From: Vibrio chagasii
GTDB lineage: Bacteria; Pseudomonadota; Gammaproteobacteria; Enterobacterales; Vibrionaceae
Direction: 5' to 3'
Assembly (NCBI RefSeq): GCF_024347355.1
Contig: NZ_AP025465.1
Coordinates: forward strand, 620,001-684,000
DNA length: 64,000 bases
The notes beneath the pieces were generated by a model. That model did not search any database. It was given only the letters and a program-made list of their open reading frames with translations, and was not told the origin of the DNA. Positions 39,114 through 49,024 of the stretch are shown here, one piece after another. The position numbers were made by a program, and so were the translations under genes. The first letter of the stretch is position 1. Every line of letters starts with the position of its first letter.

Positions 39114-40409
39114 ATGTCTACACAGATGTCAGTATTTTTAAGTCAAGAAGCTGCCCAGCCTCAGTGGGGAGCAAAAGCTATTTTATCGTTCTCGGAAGTA
39201 GGAGCGACAATTCACATTGGTGAAGGCCACGATCTTGGTGCTGTTCAACGCGCAGGTCGCACACTTGACGGACAAGGTATTTCATTCGTTTCGCTAAGTG
39301 GTGAAGGTTGGGACCTAGAAAGCGTATGGGCTTTCAATCAAGGTTACCGTGGACCAAAGAAAAAGAATGCATTGGAGTGGGATGCACTGCCAGAAGCTGA
39401 CCAAGCTGAGCTAGAAGCGCGTATCCGTGCGACAGATTGGACGCGTGACATTATCAATAAAACGGCTGAAGAAGTTGCACCTCGCCAATTGGCGACAATG
39501 GCAGCTGAATACATTAAGTCAGTCGCACCTGAAGGCACAGTTAAAGCGAAAATCGTTAAAGACAAAGACCTACTAACAGAAGGTTGGGAAGGCATCTACG
39601 CGGTAGGCCGCGGCTCTGAGCGTACTTCAGCAATGCTTCAACTGGACTTCAACCCAACAGGCGACGAAAACGCGCCTGTATTTGCCTGTCTAGTTGGTAA
39701 AGGTATTACTTTCGACTCAGGCGGTTACAGCATTAAGCCAGGTCAGTTCATGACTGCAATGAAAGCAGACATGGGTGGCGCAGCGACTATCACTGGTGGT
39801 TTAGGTCTTGCGATTGAGCGTGGCCTTAACAAGCGCATCAAGCTTATCCTATGTTGTGCAGAGAACATGATCTCTGGCCGTGCATTGAAGCTTGGCGATA
39901 TCATCACGTACAAGAACGGTAAGACGGTTGAGATCATGAACACCGACGCAGAAGGTCGTTTAGTTCTAGCTGATGGCCTGATGTACGCAAGTGAGCAAAA
40001 TCCTGAGCTTATCATCGACTGTGCAACGCTAACGGGCGCTGCTAAAAACGCACTGGGTAACGACTACCACGCACTAATGAGCTTCGATGACGAGCTGGCT
40101 CACCAAGCACTAACGGCGGCTAACCAAGAGAAAGAAGGCCTGTGGCCACTGCCTCTTGCGGACTTCCACCGTGGTATGCTGCCTTCAAACTTTGCTGACC
40201 TTTCGAACATCAGCACGGGTGATTACACTCCTGGTGCAAGCACGGCTGCTGCGTTCCTGTCTTACTTCGTAGATGACTACAAAAAAGGCTGGATGCACAT
40301 GGATTGCGCGGGTACTTACCGTAAATCTCCAAGTGATAAGTGGGCGGCAGGTGCAACAGGCATGGGTGTTCGCACACTGGCTCGCATTCTTATCGACCAA
40401 GCAAAATAA
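39114..40409 (+). CDS. pepB: Aminopeptidase B (peptidase B, M17 family)
   Basis: Leucyl-aminopeptidase-type dimetal enzyme that cleaves N-terminal residues from peptides. 431 residues from ATG 39114 ([19 protein letters not shown]), with AAGGAGA upstream; E. coli PepB has 427. Metal and active-site motifs are [24 protein letters not shown] and the M17 signature [15 protein letters not shown] hairpin (40418-40443) without a T tract follows. The ISC-pepB-ndk order is conserved in enterics and vibrios. Confidence 0.96.
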   Translation: MSTQMSVFLSQEAAQPQWGAKAILSFSEVGATIHIGEGHDLGAVQRAGRTLDGQGISFVSLSGEGWDLESVWAFNQGYRGPKKKNALEWDALPEADQAELEARIRATDWTRDIINKTAEEVAPRQLATMAAEYIKSVAPEGTVKAKIVKDKDLLTEGWEGIYAVGRGSERTSAMLQLDFNPTGDENAPVFACLVGKGITFDSGGYSIKPGQFMTAMKADMGGAATITGGLGLAIERGLNKRIKLILCCAENMISGRALKLGDIITYKNGKTVEIMNTDAEGRLVLADGLMYASEQNPELIIDCATLTGAAKNALGNDYHALMSFDDELAHQALTAANQEKEGLWPLPLADFHRGMLPSNFADLSNISTGDYTPGASTAAAFLSYFVDDYKKGWMHMDCAGTYRKSPSDKWAAGATGMGVRTLARILIDQAK

Positions 40410-40515
40410 TAATAACGATGAGCGGTGTTTCGGTACCGCTCATTGATTAACTTAGATCGAATGATCTTAGTAATTTCAGTATTTAATAACAAAAAAATGA
40501 AGTGAAGGAATCCCT

Positions 40516-40950
40516 ATGGCTCTAGAAAGAACGTTCTCAATTGTTAAGCCGGATGCAGTTAAACGTAACCTTGTTGGTGAAATCTACCACCGCATCGAAA
40601 AAGCAGGCCTAGAAATCATCGCTGCTAAGATGGTTCGTCTGACTGAAGAGCAAGCGAGCGGCTTCTACGCGGAACACGAAGGCAAAGAATTCTTTGGTCC
40701 ACTAAAAGAGTTCATGACTTCTGGTCCTATCATGGTTCAAGTACTTGAAGGCGAAAACGCAATTGCTCGTTACCGTGAACTTATGGGCAAAACAAACCCA
40801 GAAGAAGCGGCATGCGGCACGATCCGCGCTGATTACGCAATCAGCATGCGTTACAACTCAGTACACGGTAGCGACAGCCCAGAGTCTGCAGCTCGTGAAA
40901 TCGAGTTCTTCTTCCCTGAATCTGAGATTTGCCCACGTCCAGCTCAATAA
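40516..40950 (+). CDS. ndk: Nucleoside diphosphate kinase
   Basis: Transfers the terminal phosphate between nucleoside di- and triphosphates through a phospho-histidine. 144 residues. Family landmarks are [15 protein letters not shown], the active-site His in [12 protein letters not shown], and [17 protein letters not shown] precedes the ATG. It has its own terminator and then a long repeat array. Confidence 0.98.
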   Translation: MALERTFSIVKPDAVKRNLVGEIYHRIEKAGLEIIAAKMVRLTEEQASGFYAEHEGKEFFGPLKEFMTSGPIMVQVLEGENAIARYRELMGKTNPEEAACGTIRADYAISMRYNSVHGSDSPESAAREIEFFFPESEICPRPAQ

Positions 40951-40970
40951 GCGACACAGCAAATGATTCT

Positions 40971-40999
40971 AAAGGCTTCACTTCGGTGAGGCCTTTTTT
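40971..40999 (+). terminator. Terminator of ndk
   Basis: AAAGGCTTCAC, tetraloop TTCG, GTGAGGCCTTT (one G-U), then a T tract. Confidence 0.9.
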
Positions 41000-41034
41000 G
41001 TATGTGGATTTTACGTTAGAGATAGTTTACCTAG

Positions 41035-41835
41035 TCGTCATTCCCGATAGTGACGCAGGAGCGCAGTTGGGAATCTCAATTGTGGTTGGAGATTCCAGAT
41101 ATCTCGTTCCTCGATTCTGGAATGACGAGGTTTTAAAAACTGGTGACCTGATGACTATGAATGGAAAGTGACTGAGTAAGTATTTACGTCATTCCCGATA
41201 GCGACGAAGGAGCGTAGTCGGGAATCTCTATTCGTTGTTGGAGATTCCAGATACTTCGTTCCTCAGTTCTGGAATGACGAGGTTTGAGGAACTGGTGACC
41301 AGAGACTATGAATGGAAAGTTACTGAGCAAGTTTTTACGTCATTCCCGAAAGCGACGAAGGAGCGTAGTCGGGAATCTCTATTCGTTGTTGGAGATTCCA
41401 GATACTTCGTTCCTCAGTTCTGGAATGACGAGATTTGAGGGACTAGTGAACTTATGACTATGAATGGAAAGTTACTGAGCAAGTTTTCACGTCATTCCCG
41501 AAAGCGACGAAGGAGCGTAGTCGGGCATCTTCACCAGTTGTTGGAGATTCCAGATATCTCGTCCCTCGATTCTGGAATGACGAGGTTTGAGGAACTGGTG
41601 ACCTGACGACTATGAATGAGAAGTTACTGAGTAAGTTTTCACGTCATTCCCGATAGCGACGGAGGAGCGCAGTCGGGAATCTCAGTTGTTGTTGGAGATC
41701 CCAGATACGTCGTCCCTCAGTTCTGGAATGACGAGGTTAGAGGAACTGGTGAGCAGACGACTATGAATGGAAAGTTACTGAGTGAGTTTTTACGTCATTC
41801 CCGAAAGCGATGAAGGAGTGCAGTCGGGAATCTTG
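41035..41835. repeat. Array of about 5.3 tandem 151-152 bp repeats with palindromic cores
   Basis: Each full unit has a core of about 93 bp bounded by CGTCATTCC and GGAATGACG (units at 41035-41128, 41187-41279, 41338-41430, 41490-41582, 41642-41733; a truncated sixth from 41793) and a spacer of about 58 bp containing GACTATGAATGGAAAG. Inside each core GGAATCTC pairs with GAGATTCC in most units, so every core can fold into a two-tier hairpin. Start-to-start distance is 151-152 bp throughout. Short open frames inside follow the repeat and are not genes. It fills the gap between ndk and rlmN. Confidence 0.93.
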
Positions 41836-41930
41836 TTCTTATTTCCTGAATTGTAAGTAATGAAAGGTGGTTGTGTAAATTTTAATCACTTAAGTTTGAA
41901 TGTCTTAGTAAACACAGGGTTTTACAGCCC

Positions 41931-41959
41931 TTGTTGAACATGCGTAAAGGCTGTACAAT
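41931..41959 (+). promoter_or_regulatory. Candidate sigma-70 promoter of rlmN
   Basis: TTGTTG (41931) and TACAAT (41954) are separated by 17 bp and end 38 bases before the rlmN ATG. The position after the repeat array makes a separate promoter likely. Confidence 0.5.
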
Positions 41960-41997
41960 TCGCGCCCTTAATTATTGTTCCGTCATTGAGAGGCATC

Positions 41998-43140
41998 ATG
42001 ACCACAGCTAAAGTCAATCTACTCGATTTTGATCGTAAAGGTCTTCGTAAATTTTTCACAGAAGAATTGAATGAGAAAGCTTTTCGCGCAGATCAAGTGA
42101 TGAAGTGGATGTATCACTTCGGTGTCGATGACTTCGAAAACATGAACAACATCAACAAAAAGCTGCGTGAAAAACTTCAACGCCGCTGTGAAATTGTTGC
42201 ACCTGTTGTTTCTGAAGCTCAACACTCTTCAGACGGCACAATTAAATGGGCGATGAGCGTTGGCGACCAAGACGTTGAGACGGTATACATCCCAGACGGT
42301 GACCGTGCAACGCTGTGTGTATCTTCACAGGTTGGTTGTGCACTAGAGTGTAAATTCTGCTCGACAGCTCAACAAGGCTTTAACCGCAACTTAAAAGTTT
42401 CTGAGATCGTGGGTCAAATCTGGCGTGCTGCTCGTGAAATCGGTCTAGAGAAAGAGACTGGTCGTCGTCCAATTACTAACGTTGTAATGATGGGTATGGG
42501 CGAGCCGCTACTAAACATGAAAAACCTAATGCCATCATTAGAGATCATGCTTGATGACCTAGGTTTTGCACTGTCTAAGCGTCGCGTAACAGTATCTACT
42601 TCAGGTGTTGTATCTGGCCTTGACCAAATGACAGATAACATCGACGTAGCACTAGCTATTTCTCTACACGCGCCAAACGATGAACTTCGTAGCCAAATCA
42701 TGCCGATCAACGACCGTTGGGATATCCAAGATTTCCTAGCGTCTGTTCGTCGCTACATTGCCTCTTCAAATGCCAACCGCGGTAAAGTAACGGTAGAGTA
42801 CGTTCTATTGGATCATGTAAATGATGATATGGACCACGCTCGTGAACTTGCAGAGCTAATGAAAGATACGCCATGTAAGATTAACCTGATTCCATTTAAC
42901 CCTTACCCAGGTTCACCATACAAGAAGCCAAGCAACTCTCGTATTGACCGCTTCCAAAAAACGCTAATGGAATACGACTACACAGTAACGGTTCGTAAAA
43001 CGCGTGGTGATGATATTGATGCAGCATGTGGCCAGTTGGTTGGTGATGTTATCGATAGAACTAAGCGTACTAAAATGCTTAAAGCAGCATCAGAAGCTAA
43101 CTTGGTTGCCGGTGGTGTGATTGAAGTAAAAGCGGTATAA
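41998..43140 (+). CDS. rlmN: Dual-specificity 23S rRNA/tRNA adenine-C2 methyltransferase RlmN
   Basis: Radical-SAM enzyme that methylates A2503 of 23S rRNA and A37 of several tRNAs. 380 residues from ATG 41998 ([20 protein letters not shown]), with GAGAGG just upstream; an earlier ATG at 41986 would overlap that site. The radical-SAM cysteines are in [11 protein letters not shown] (C-x3-C-x2-C); GMGEPLLN, the methyl-carrying Cys region [15 protein letters not shown], and the N-terminal helix-rich domain are intact. Confidence 0.97.
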   Translation: MTTAKVNLLDFDRKGLRKFFTEELNEKAFRADQVMKWMYHFGVDDFENMNNINKKLREKLQRRCEIVAPVVSEAQHSSDGTIKWAMSVGDQDVETVYIPDGDRATLCVSSQVGCALECKFCSTAQQGFNRNLKVSEIVGQIWRAAREIGLEKETGRRPITNVVMMGMGEPLLNMKNLMPSLEIMLDDLGFALSKRRVTVSTSGVVSGLDQMTDNIDVALAISLHAPNDELRSQIMPINDRWDIQDFLASVRRYIASSNANRGKVTVEYVLLDHVNDDMDHARELAELMKDTPCKINLIPFNPYPGSPYKKPSNSRIDRFQKTLMEYDYTVTVRKTRGDDIDAACGQLVGDVIDRTKRTKMLKAASEANLVAGGVIEVKAV

Positions 43141-43157
43141 AACGCGATTTGAATCTA

Positions 43158-43195
43158 AACAAGCCAGAAGTATTACTTCTGGCTTGTTGCGTTTT
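43158..43195 (+). terminator. Terminator of rlmN
   Basis: AACAAGCCAGAAG, loop TATTA, CTTCTGGCTTGTT: a 13-bp perfect stem followed by GCGTTTTT. Confidence 0.85.
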
Positions 43196-43579
43196 TGGGA
43201 CTTCGTTTTCTATTTTTTGGACTTCTTGCCCACGCTTTCTTACATTTTTCGTCAATTTTTGGACAAAACCATGAGCTGACGGTAAATTTTGTTGAAAGTA
43301 TTTTTGCCTTGTAATGGCATTAGCTTATGATTAACTAATCTTAAATTAATTTAAGTGCTCGCTTGTTACTGATAATCAATATGTCTATTTAGGTTGGCTA
43401 CTTGATAAACTAGCTTCCTGAGAACGTCACTAATAATAAAATGCATGTCGTTCGTCTTTAAGGGTTGATGAGTTGGGTAACAGGACAAATTCCACATAAG
43501 TGGGTTGCTAGAATGAGCTTAAACGACAATAAAAAACGCTCTCGTCGACCTGCGATAATATTTTAGAAGTTCACTCTCT
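43196..43579. other. Intergenic stretch where pilF/pilW is often found
   Basis: No gene of convincing length. In many gammaproteobacteria the type IV pilus lipoprotein gene pilF (pilW) lies between rlmN and rodZ; no lipoprotein or TPR frame is visible here. A 32-codon frame (43468-43566, MSWVTGQIPHKW, basic towards its end) precedes rodZ, but nothing supports it as a gene. The rodZ promoter must lie here. Confidence 0.6.
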
Positions 43580-44533
43580 ATGAACACAGAACACGACACA
43601 CAAGCGCAAGAACCAATCGCTCCAGCTCTAGAAGCAGGGACGCTACTGAAAAATCAACGAGAAGCTCTTGGTTTAACACAAAAGCAGATCTCGGATCGCC
43701 TAAAACTACGCATCTCTTTAATTCAACAAATTGAAGAAAACCAATTTGAGTCAGACCAAGTCGCAACCTTTATGCGTGGTTACATCCGTTCATACGCGAA
43801 ATACGTCAATCTTGATGAAAAAGTGGTATTGAACGCGCTTCGCCATTCCGGTGATGCTCAACATGAAGATCAAGAAATGCTGAGCTTTTCTCGCAAGACG
43901 AAAACAGAAAAGCACAACAGCCGTATCATGCTGCTCACTTGGGGTATCTTTGCAGTTATCGTCGGTATATCTTCACTGTGGTGGTGGCAGAATCAACAAC
44001 AAGACACCCTATCTCAATCTCTGGCTAACATTGAAGGCTCAGAAGAGCTTGCGGTGGAAGAGTCGTTGGACCCTGAGTTCGCCTCTTTAGAAGTGATTGA
44101 AGCTGAGCAGAACGACGCAGCGGCTTCTGTGATTGAAGATACTGAAGGCCTTGCTGCAATCAGTGATGCGGCAAATACTTCAGCTGCACTTGACGTGACT
44201 GATGAACAACCAGCAGTCGACGTAGAACTAGCTGTTGAATTAGAAACCGTTGAAGCAACACCTGCTCCTGAAACAACGCCAACACCGGAAGTAGCAACCA
44301 AAGCGCTAACGATGCAGTTTACTGCAGACTGTTGGATTCAAGTTAAAGATGCGACCGGCAAAACCTTGTCAACGGGCATCAAAAAAGCGGGTCAGTCACT
44401 AAATCTATCAGGAATTGCGCCATATAAAGTGATTCTAGGTGCGCCAGAAGGCGTATCAATGACATTTGCAAGTGAACCTGTCGACCTTTCTGGGTATACT
44501 TCAGGCAAAGTAGCCAGAATAACCTTACCTTAG
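43580..44533 (+). CDS. rodZ: Cytoskeletal/cell-shape protein RodZ
   Basis: Bitopic membrane protein linking MreB to the elongasome. 317 residues (E. coli 337). The cytoplasmic helix-turn-helix domain (about 18-85: [21 protein letters not shown]) binds MreB. One membrane segment lies at about 114-134 ([20 protein letters not shown]), followed by an acidic low-complexity periplasmic linker (about 145-240) and a C-terminal beta domain ([17 protein letters not shown]). ispG starts seven bases after its stop. Confidence 0.95.
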   Translation: MNTEHDTQAQEPIAPALEAGTLLKNQREALGLTQKQISDRLKLRISLIQQIEENQFESDQVATFMRGYIRSYAKYVNLDEKVVLNALRHSGDAQHEDQEMLSFSRKTKTEKHNSRIMLLTWGIFAVIVGISSLWWWQNQQQDTLSQSLANIEGSEELAVEESLDPEFASLEVIEAEQNDAAASVIEDTEGLAAISDAANTSAALDVTDEQPAVDVELAVELETVEATPAPETTPTPEVATKALTMQFTADCWIQVKDATGKTLSTGIKKAGQSLNLSGIAPYKVILGAPEGVSMTFASEPVDLSGYTSGKVARITLP

Positions 44534-44540
44534 AGTTAAT

Positions 44541-45662
44541 ATGCAACACGAATCTCCTATTATTCGTCGCAAATCAACCCGTATTTATGTGGGTGATGTG
44601 CCGATCGGTGATGGTGCACCTATTGCTGTGCAATCCATGACCAACACAAGAACAACAGACGTAGCCGCGACCGTTGCTCAGATCCGAGCTCTGGAAAATG
44701 TGGGCGCTGATATCGTTCGCGTATCTGTACCGACTATGGATGCCGCTGAAGCATTTAGGCAAATCAAGCAGCAGGTTTCTGTTCCTTTGGTCGCTGACAT
44801 TCACTTTGACTACCGTATCGCGCTGAAAGTGGCTGAATACGGTGTAGATTGTTTGCGTATCAACCCAGGTAACATCGGCAACGAAAGCCGTATCCGCTCA
44901 GTTGTTGATTGTGCTCGTGATATGAATATTCCGATTCGTATTGGTGTTAACGGTGGTTCTCTTGAAAAAGAGATCCAAGAGAAATACACAGAGCCAACAG
45001 CAGAAGCGCTTGTTGAATCAGCAATGCGTCACGTAGATATCTTAGACCGTCTCAACTTTGATCAATTTAAAGTGAGCGTTAAAGCATCTGACGTATTCCT
45101 AGCTGTAGGTTCATACCGTTTACTGGCGAAACAGATTGATCAACCGCTTCACCTTGGTATTACCGAAGCTGGTGGTGCTCGTGCTGGTGCGGTTAAGTCT
45201 TCTGTTGGCTTAGGTATGCTTCTTTCTGAAGGTATTGGCGATACGCTACGTATCTCGCTAGCGGCGGATCCTGTTGAAGAGATTAAAGTTGGCTTCGATA
45301 TTCTTAAATCTTTGCGCATTCGCTCGCGCGGTATCAACTTCATCGCGTGTCCGAGCTGTTCTCGTCAAGAGTTTGATGTTATTAACACCGTAAACGCGCT
45401 TGAAGAGCGTCTAGAAGACGTAATTACCCCAATGGATGTTTCTATTATCGGTTGTGTGGTGAACGGACCAGGTGAAGCGGAAGTATCTCATCTAGGTCTA
45501 GCGGGTAGTGCTCGTAAGAGTGCCTTTTACGAAGATGGTAAGCGTCAGAAAGAGCGCTTTGATAATAACGACCTTGTTGATCAGCTTGAAGCTAAGATTC
45601 GAGCAAAAGCATCAGTGCTTGATAAAGCAAATCGCATTGATGTAGAAAACCTAGAAGATTAA
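44541..45662 (+). CDS. ispG: 4-hydroxy-3-methylbut-2-en-1-yl diphosphate synthase IspG
   Basis: [4Fe-4S] enzyme of the MEP isoprenoid pathway, converting MEcPP to HMBPP. 373 residues (E. coli 372). N-terminal [23 protein letters not shown] barrel, and C-terminal cluster-binding region [11 protein letters not shown] plus [15 protein letters not shown]. It depends on the ISC system encoded upstream in this window. Same strand as rodZ and hisS. Confidence 0.97.
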   Translation: MQHESPIIRRKSTRIYVGDVPIGDGAPIAVQSMTNTRTTDVAATVAQIRALENVGADIVRVSVPTMDAAEAFRQIKQQVSVPLVADIHFDYRIALKVAEYGVDCLRINPGNIGNESRIRSVVDCARDMNIPIRIGVNGGSLEKEIQEKYTEPTAEALVESAMRHVDILDRLNFDQFKVSVKASDVFLAVGSYRLLAKQIDQPLHLGITEAGGARAGAVKSSVGLGMLLSEGIGDTLRISLAADPVEEIKVGFDILKSLRIRSRGINFIACPSCSRQEFDVINTVNALEERLEDVITPMDVSIIGCVVNGPGEAEVSHLGLAGSARKSAFYEDGKRQKERFDNNDLVDQLEAKIRAKASVLDKANRIDVENLED

Positions 45663-45732
45663 TAAAACGCGATGAGGTGCGGTTGTCTATTCGCATCAAC
45701 ACCTGGTCGTGAGAAATTACGGAATAAATATT

Positions 45733-47001
45733 GTGGCTAAAAATATCCAAGCAATCCGAGGCATGAACGACTGCCTACCGACTCAATCACCACTGTGGCA
45801 GAAAGTAGAAAACGCAGTGAAAAACGTGGTGAGTGCACACGGTTACAACGAAGTGCGTATGCCTATCGTTGAAGAAACAAACCTATTTAGCCGCGCAGTG
45901 GGTGAAGAGACAGACGTTGTTTCAAAAGAGATGTACACCTTTGATGACCGTAACGGCGATAGTCTAACGCTACGTCCAGAAGGCACAGCTGGTTGTGTAC
46001 GTTCATGCATCCAAAACAGCCTTATTAACCGTGATGAGCAACGCCTATGGTACATGGGCCCAATGTTCCGTCACGAGCGCCCTCAAAAAGGTCGCTACCG
46101 TCAATTCCATCAATGTGGCGTGGAAGTGTTTGGCCTAGACGGTCCAGACGTTGACGCAGAACTTATCATGATGACTGCGCGTCTATGGCGTGAGCTAGGC
46201 ATCGACAAGCACGTTCGTCTAGAGCTGAACTCAATCGGTTCTACTGAAGATCGCGCGAACTACCGTACAGCACTTGTTGCTTTCCTTGAACAGCACATTG
46301 ATGTGCTAGACGAAGATTGTAAACGTCGCATGCACACAAACCCACTTCGTGTACTAGATACTAAGAACCCAGACGTTCAAGCTATCTTAGGTGACGCACC
46401 CCGACTTTCTGAATACTTAGGTGAAGAGTCGAAGCAACATTTTGCTGGTTTGTGTGAACTTCTTGATGCCGTTGGTATCGAATACCAAGTTAACGAGCGT
46501 CTAGTACGTGGTTTGGACTACTACAACCGTACAGTATTTGAGTGGATCACTGAAAGCCTAGGTGCTCAAGGTACCGTATGTGGCGGTGGTCGTTACGACG
46601 GTCTTGTTGAGCAACTTGGCGGTAAAGCAACACCAGCTGTTGGTTTCGCAATGGGCCTAGAGCGTCTAGTCCTAATGATGGAAACGCTAGAGCTTACAGA
46701 AGTTCGTCGCAGTGTTGATGTTTACATGGTTGCGGCTGGTGAAGGCACAATGATCGCGGGCATGCAATTAGCGAATCAATTACGTGATACCGTTGAAGGT
46801 GTACGTGTAATGAGCCACTTCGGTGGTGGTAGCTTCAAGAAGCAATTCAAACGTGCAGACAAAGTAGGTGCTGTAGTTGCTCTGGTACTGGGTGAAAACG
46901 AAGTAGCAGACAACACTGTGGTATTGAAAGATCTGGTTGGTGGTGAACAAGAAGTTGTTGCCCAAGCAGACGTTGCTGCAAAAGTAGCTGCGCTAATCTA
47001 A
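45733..47001 (+). CDS. hisS: Histidyl-tRNA synthetase
   Basis: Class II synthetase charging tRNA-His. 422 residues from GTG 45733 ([16 protein letters not shown]), matching the E. coli start; GTG 45709 would add eight residues. Motif 2 is in [21 protein letters not shown], the histidine motifs in [15 protein letters not shown] and CGGGRYDGL, motif 3 in GFAMGLERL, and an anticodon-binding domain occupies the last 90 residues. Confidence 0.97.
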   Translation: MAKNIQAIRGMNDCLPTQSPLWQKVENAVKNVVSAHGYNEVRMPIVEETNLFSRAVGEETDVVSKEMYTFDDRNGDSLTLRPEGTAGCVRSCIQNSLINRDEQRLWYMGPMFRHERPQKGRYRQFHQCGVEVFGLDGPDVDAELIMMTARLWRELGIDKHVRLELNSIGSTEDRANYRTALVAFLEQHIDVLDEDCKRRMHTNPLRVLDTKNPDVQAILGDAPRLSEYLGEESKQHFAGLCELLDAVGIEYQVNERLVRGLDYYNRTVFEWITESLGAQGTVCGGGRYDGLVEQLGGKATPAVGFAMGLERLVLMMETLELTEVRRSVDVYMVAAGEGTMIAGMQLANQLRDTVEGVRVMSHFGGGSFKKQFKRADKVGAVVALVLGENEVADNTVVLKDLVGGEQEVVAQADVAAKVAALI

Positions 47002-47080
47002 TTAGCCTTAGAGCAAACGCTCATAACGAATATTAACGTCAGCACTATGCTGGCGTTTAAAGAATTAAAGAGGACAGGAA

Positions 47081-47695
47081 GTGGAACTTTACGATAGCGA
47101 AGAGCAGCAGGTTGAAGCCATTAAAGATTGGTGGAAAGAGAACGGTAAAGCCGTAATCTTCGGTGCGGTTATTGGTTTAGGTGGTCTATTCGGTTGGCGC
47201 TACTACCAAGATTCAGTAGTTGAGGCGCGTGAAGCTGCTTCAGAAAGCTATACGACAGTGATCTCTGCTTTAGATGCAAAAGGCGTTGATGCTCAATCTG
47301 ATATTCAAGCTTTTATCGATGCAAATAAAGATGCTGAGTACTCAGTACTTGCAGCGATGCAGCTAGCAAAAGTACAAGTACAAGCGGGTGAATTATCTGC
47401 AGCACTTGAACAGCTAGAGTGGGCAAAAGCGGCAACTAAGGATGCGGCACTTTCGCCACTACTGACTTACCGTGTTGCTCGTATCAAAGCTGAACAAGGT
47501 GAATTCGATGCTGCGTTGTCTGATCTTGCTGCAGTAACGGACGAATCTTGGAAAGGCCGCGTGGCTGAACTACGTGGTGATATCTCACTTCGTAAAGGCG
47601 ACACAGACGCAGCATACAGTGCTTACACAGAAGCACAGCAAGCTGTTGATGCGAGCCAAACGCTTCAAATCAAACTTGACGACCTAGCTAAATAA
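47081..47695 (+). CDS. yfgM: YfgM, periplasmic chaperone-associated TPR protein
   Basis: Inner-membrane protein that in E. coli binds PpiD and SecYEG and may hand exported proteins to periplasmic chaperones. 204 residues (E. coli 206) from GTG 47081, with AGAGGACAGGA upstream. Cytoplasmic start MELYDSEEQQVEAIKDWWKE, one membrane segment at about 23-41, then a periplasmic TPR-like helical domain. It precedes bamB by 10 bases, as in enterics. Confidence 0.94.
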   Translation: MELYDSEEQQVEAIKDWWKENGKAVIFGAVIGLGGLFGWRYYQDSVVEAREAASESYTTVISALDAKGVDAQSDIQAFIDANKDAEYSVLAAMQLAKVQVQAGELSAALEQLEWAKAATKDAALSPLLTYRVARIKAEQGEFDAALSDLAAVTDESWKGRVAELRGDISLRKGDTDAAYSAYTEAQQAVDASQTLQIKLDDLAK

Positions 47696-47705
47696 GGCGC
47701 TTTGA

Positions 47706-48866
47706 ATGAAGAAGATGTTTCCAAAAGCGGCGTTGTGTGCGATTGCTCTTGGCCTATTAGCTGGCTGTGCGGGTGAAGAAGACACCGTAATCATGGCGCC
47801 AGTACCAACGGTAAACAGTGAGTTCACTCCTAAACAGGAATGGTCGACCTCGGTTGGTGATGGTGTTGGTCACTACTTTTCAAAACTGACACCGGAGCTG
47901 GCTTACGACAAAGTGTTTGTTGCAAGCCGTGAAGGTCTGGTTAAAGCGCTTGATCCTGAAACAGGTAAAGAGCTGTGGAAAACAGATCTTGAGAAAGATG
48001 TGTTGGCTCGTTTGTCTGGTGGCTTAACTGCAGCTTACGGCAAAGTGTTTGTTGGTTCTGAAAACGGTGAAGTAATCGCACTGGATGAATCGACTGGCGA
48101 AGAGCTGTGGCGTGTATCGGTAAACGGTGAGGTGCTAGCATCTCCTGCCACTGACAACAATATGGTATTGGTTCATACTAGCCGCGGCATGATGCTCGCG
48201 CTAGACCAAGAGACCGGTGAACAGAAGTGGACAATCAGTACTGAAGTTCCAAGCCTGACACTACGTGGCGACAGTGCTCCTGTTGCAGTTTCTGGTGGTG
48301 TGTTCTGGGGGACGGCAAATGGTCGTCTAGCAGCAGCTATTGTTGAGCGTGGTCAGTTAATTTGGCAACAACCTGTTGGTACACCAAAGGGCGCGACGGA
48401 AATTGATCGCTTGGTTGATGTGGATGCATCGCCAGTAGTACTGGGTGGTACTTTGTACACCGTTGGTATTAACGGTCAGTTGATTGCCATTGATCTACGC
48501 TCTGGTAAGCCAGTTTGGAAACGTAACTACTCGTCAGCGATTGATTTAGCAAGTGACGGCAGCCGTTTGTTCCTTGTAACAGATAAGGATCATGTAGTTG
48601 CAGTAGATGCTCGTAGCGGTACCGAACTGTGGAGTACTCCATTGCTAGAAAACCGCTTACTGACAGCACCTGCTATCATTAACGGATACGTTGTGGTGGG
48701 TGATACAGAAGGTTATCTACACTGGTTAGATCGCTCAACGGGTGAGTTTGTTGCTCAGCAGTTGGTTGATGACAGCGGCTTTGCTGTAGCGCCAATTGAA
48801 CTGCCTGAAGGCTACTTAGTGACGACTCGCAACGGCGATGTAAAGAAACTGACGATTAGCCAATAA
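47706..48866 (+). CDS. bamB: Outer-membrane assembly lipoprotein BamB
   Basis: Beta-propeller lipoprotein of the BAM complex that inserts outer-membrane proteins. 386 residues (E. coli 392). Signal peptide with lipobox LLAGC, so Cys21 is the lipidated residue; Ala/Gly-Glu after it predicts outer-membrane sorting. Eight-bladed propeller repeats are visible as ALDPETGKELWK, ALDESTGEELWR, ALDQETGEQKW, AIDLRSGKPVWK and AVDARSGTELW. Confidence 0.96.
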   Translation: MKKMFPKAALCAIALGLLAGCAGEEDTVIMAPVPTVNSEFTPKQEWSTSVGDGVGHYFSKLTPELAYDKVFVASREGLVKALDPETGKELWKTDLEKDVLARLSGGLTAAYGKVFVGSENGEVIALDESTGEELWRVSVNGEVLASPATDNNMVLVHTSRGMMLALDQETGEQKWTISTEVPSLTLRGDSAPVAVSGGVFWGTANGRLAAAIVERGQLIWQQPVGTPKGATEIDRLVDVDASPVVLGGTLYTVGINGQLIAIDLRSGKPVWKRNYSSAIDLASDGSRLFLVTDKDHVVAVDARSGTELWSTPLLENRLLTAPAIINGYVVVGDTEGYLHWLDRSTGEFVAQQLVDDSGFAVAPIELPEGYLVTTRNGDVKKLTISQ

Positions 48867-48888
48867 AAGCGTGATATAATTCACAGTC

Positions 48889-48920
48889 GGCTCCTGGTTG
48901 GTAACAGCCAGGAGCCGTTT
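48889..48920 (+). terminator. Terminator of yfgM-bamB
   Basis: GGCTCCTGG and CCAGGAGCC, 9 bp perfect, loop of 10, then GTTTTG. A TATAAT at 48875 just before it suggests that a der promoter might overlap. Confidence 0.7.
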
Positions 48921-49024
48921 TGTTGTTAAAAATTAATAAACCATGTGGTTATAGGTAAGAGTTTAAACTTACGAACAAGTGCTTACCTATAACTACATTA
49001 AGAGAAGAAATTGTAGAGGTTGTT

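Noticed and set aside
40929..41438. Short open frames of 67-80 codons within the repeat array
   Set aside because: They follow the repeat unit, have no ribosome sites, and their codon content is that of palindromic repeat DNA.
41035..41835. Regular repeats that could suggest a CRISPR array
   Set aside because: The units are about 152 bp with conserved spacers and internal palindromes; CRISPR repeats are 24-40 bp with unique spacers, and no cas gene is nearby.
43468..43566. 32-codon frame before rodZ (MSWVTGQIPHKW, basic end)
   Set aside because: Too short to judge, weak ribosome site, no recognisable family; mentioned only because the expected pilF is missing here.
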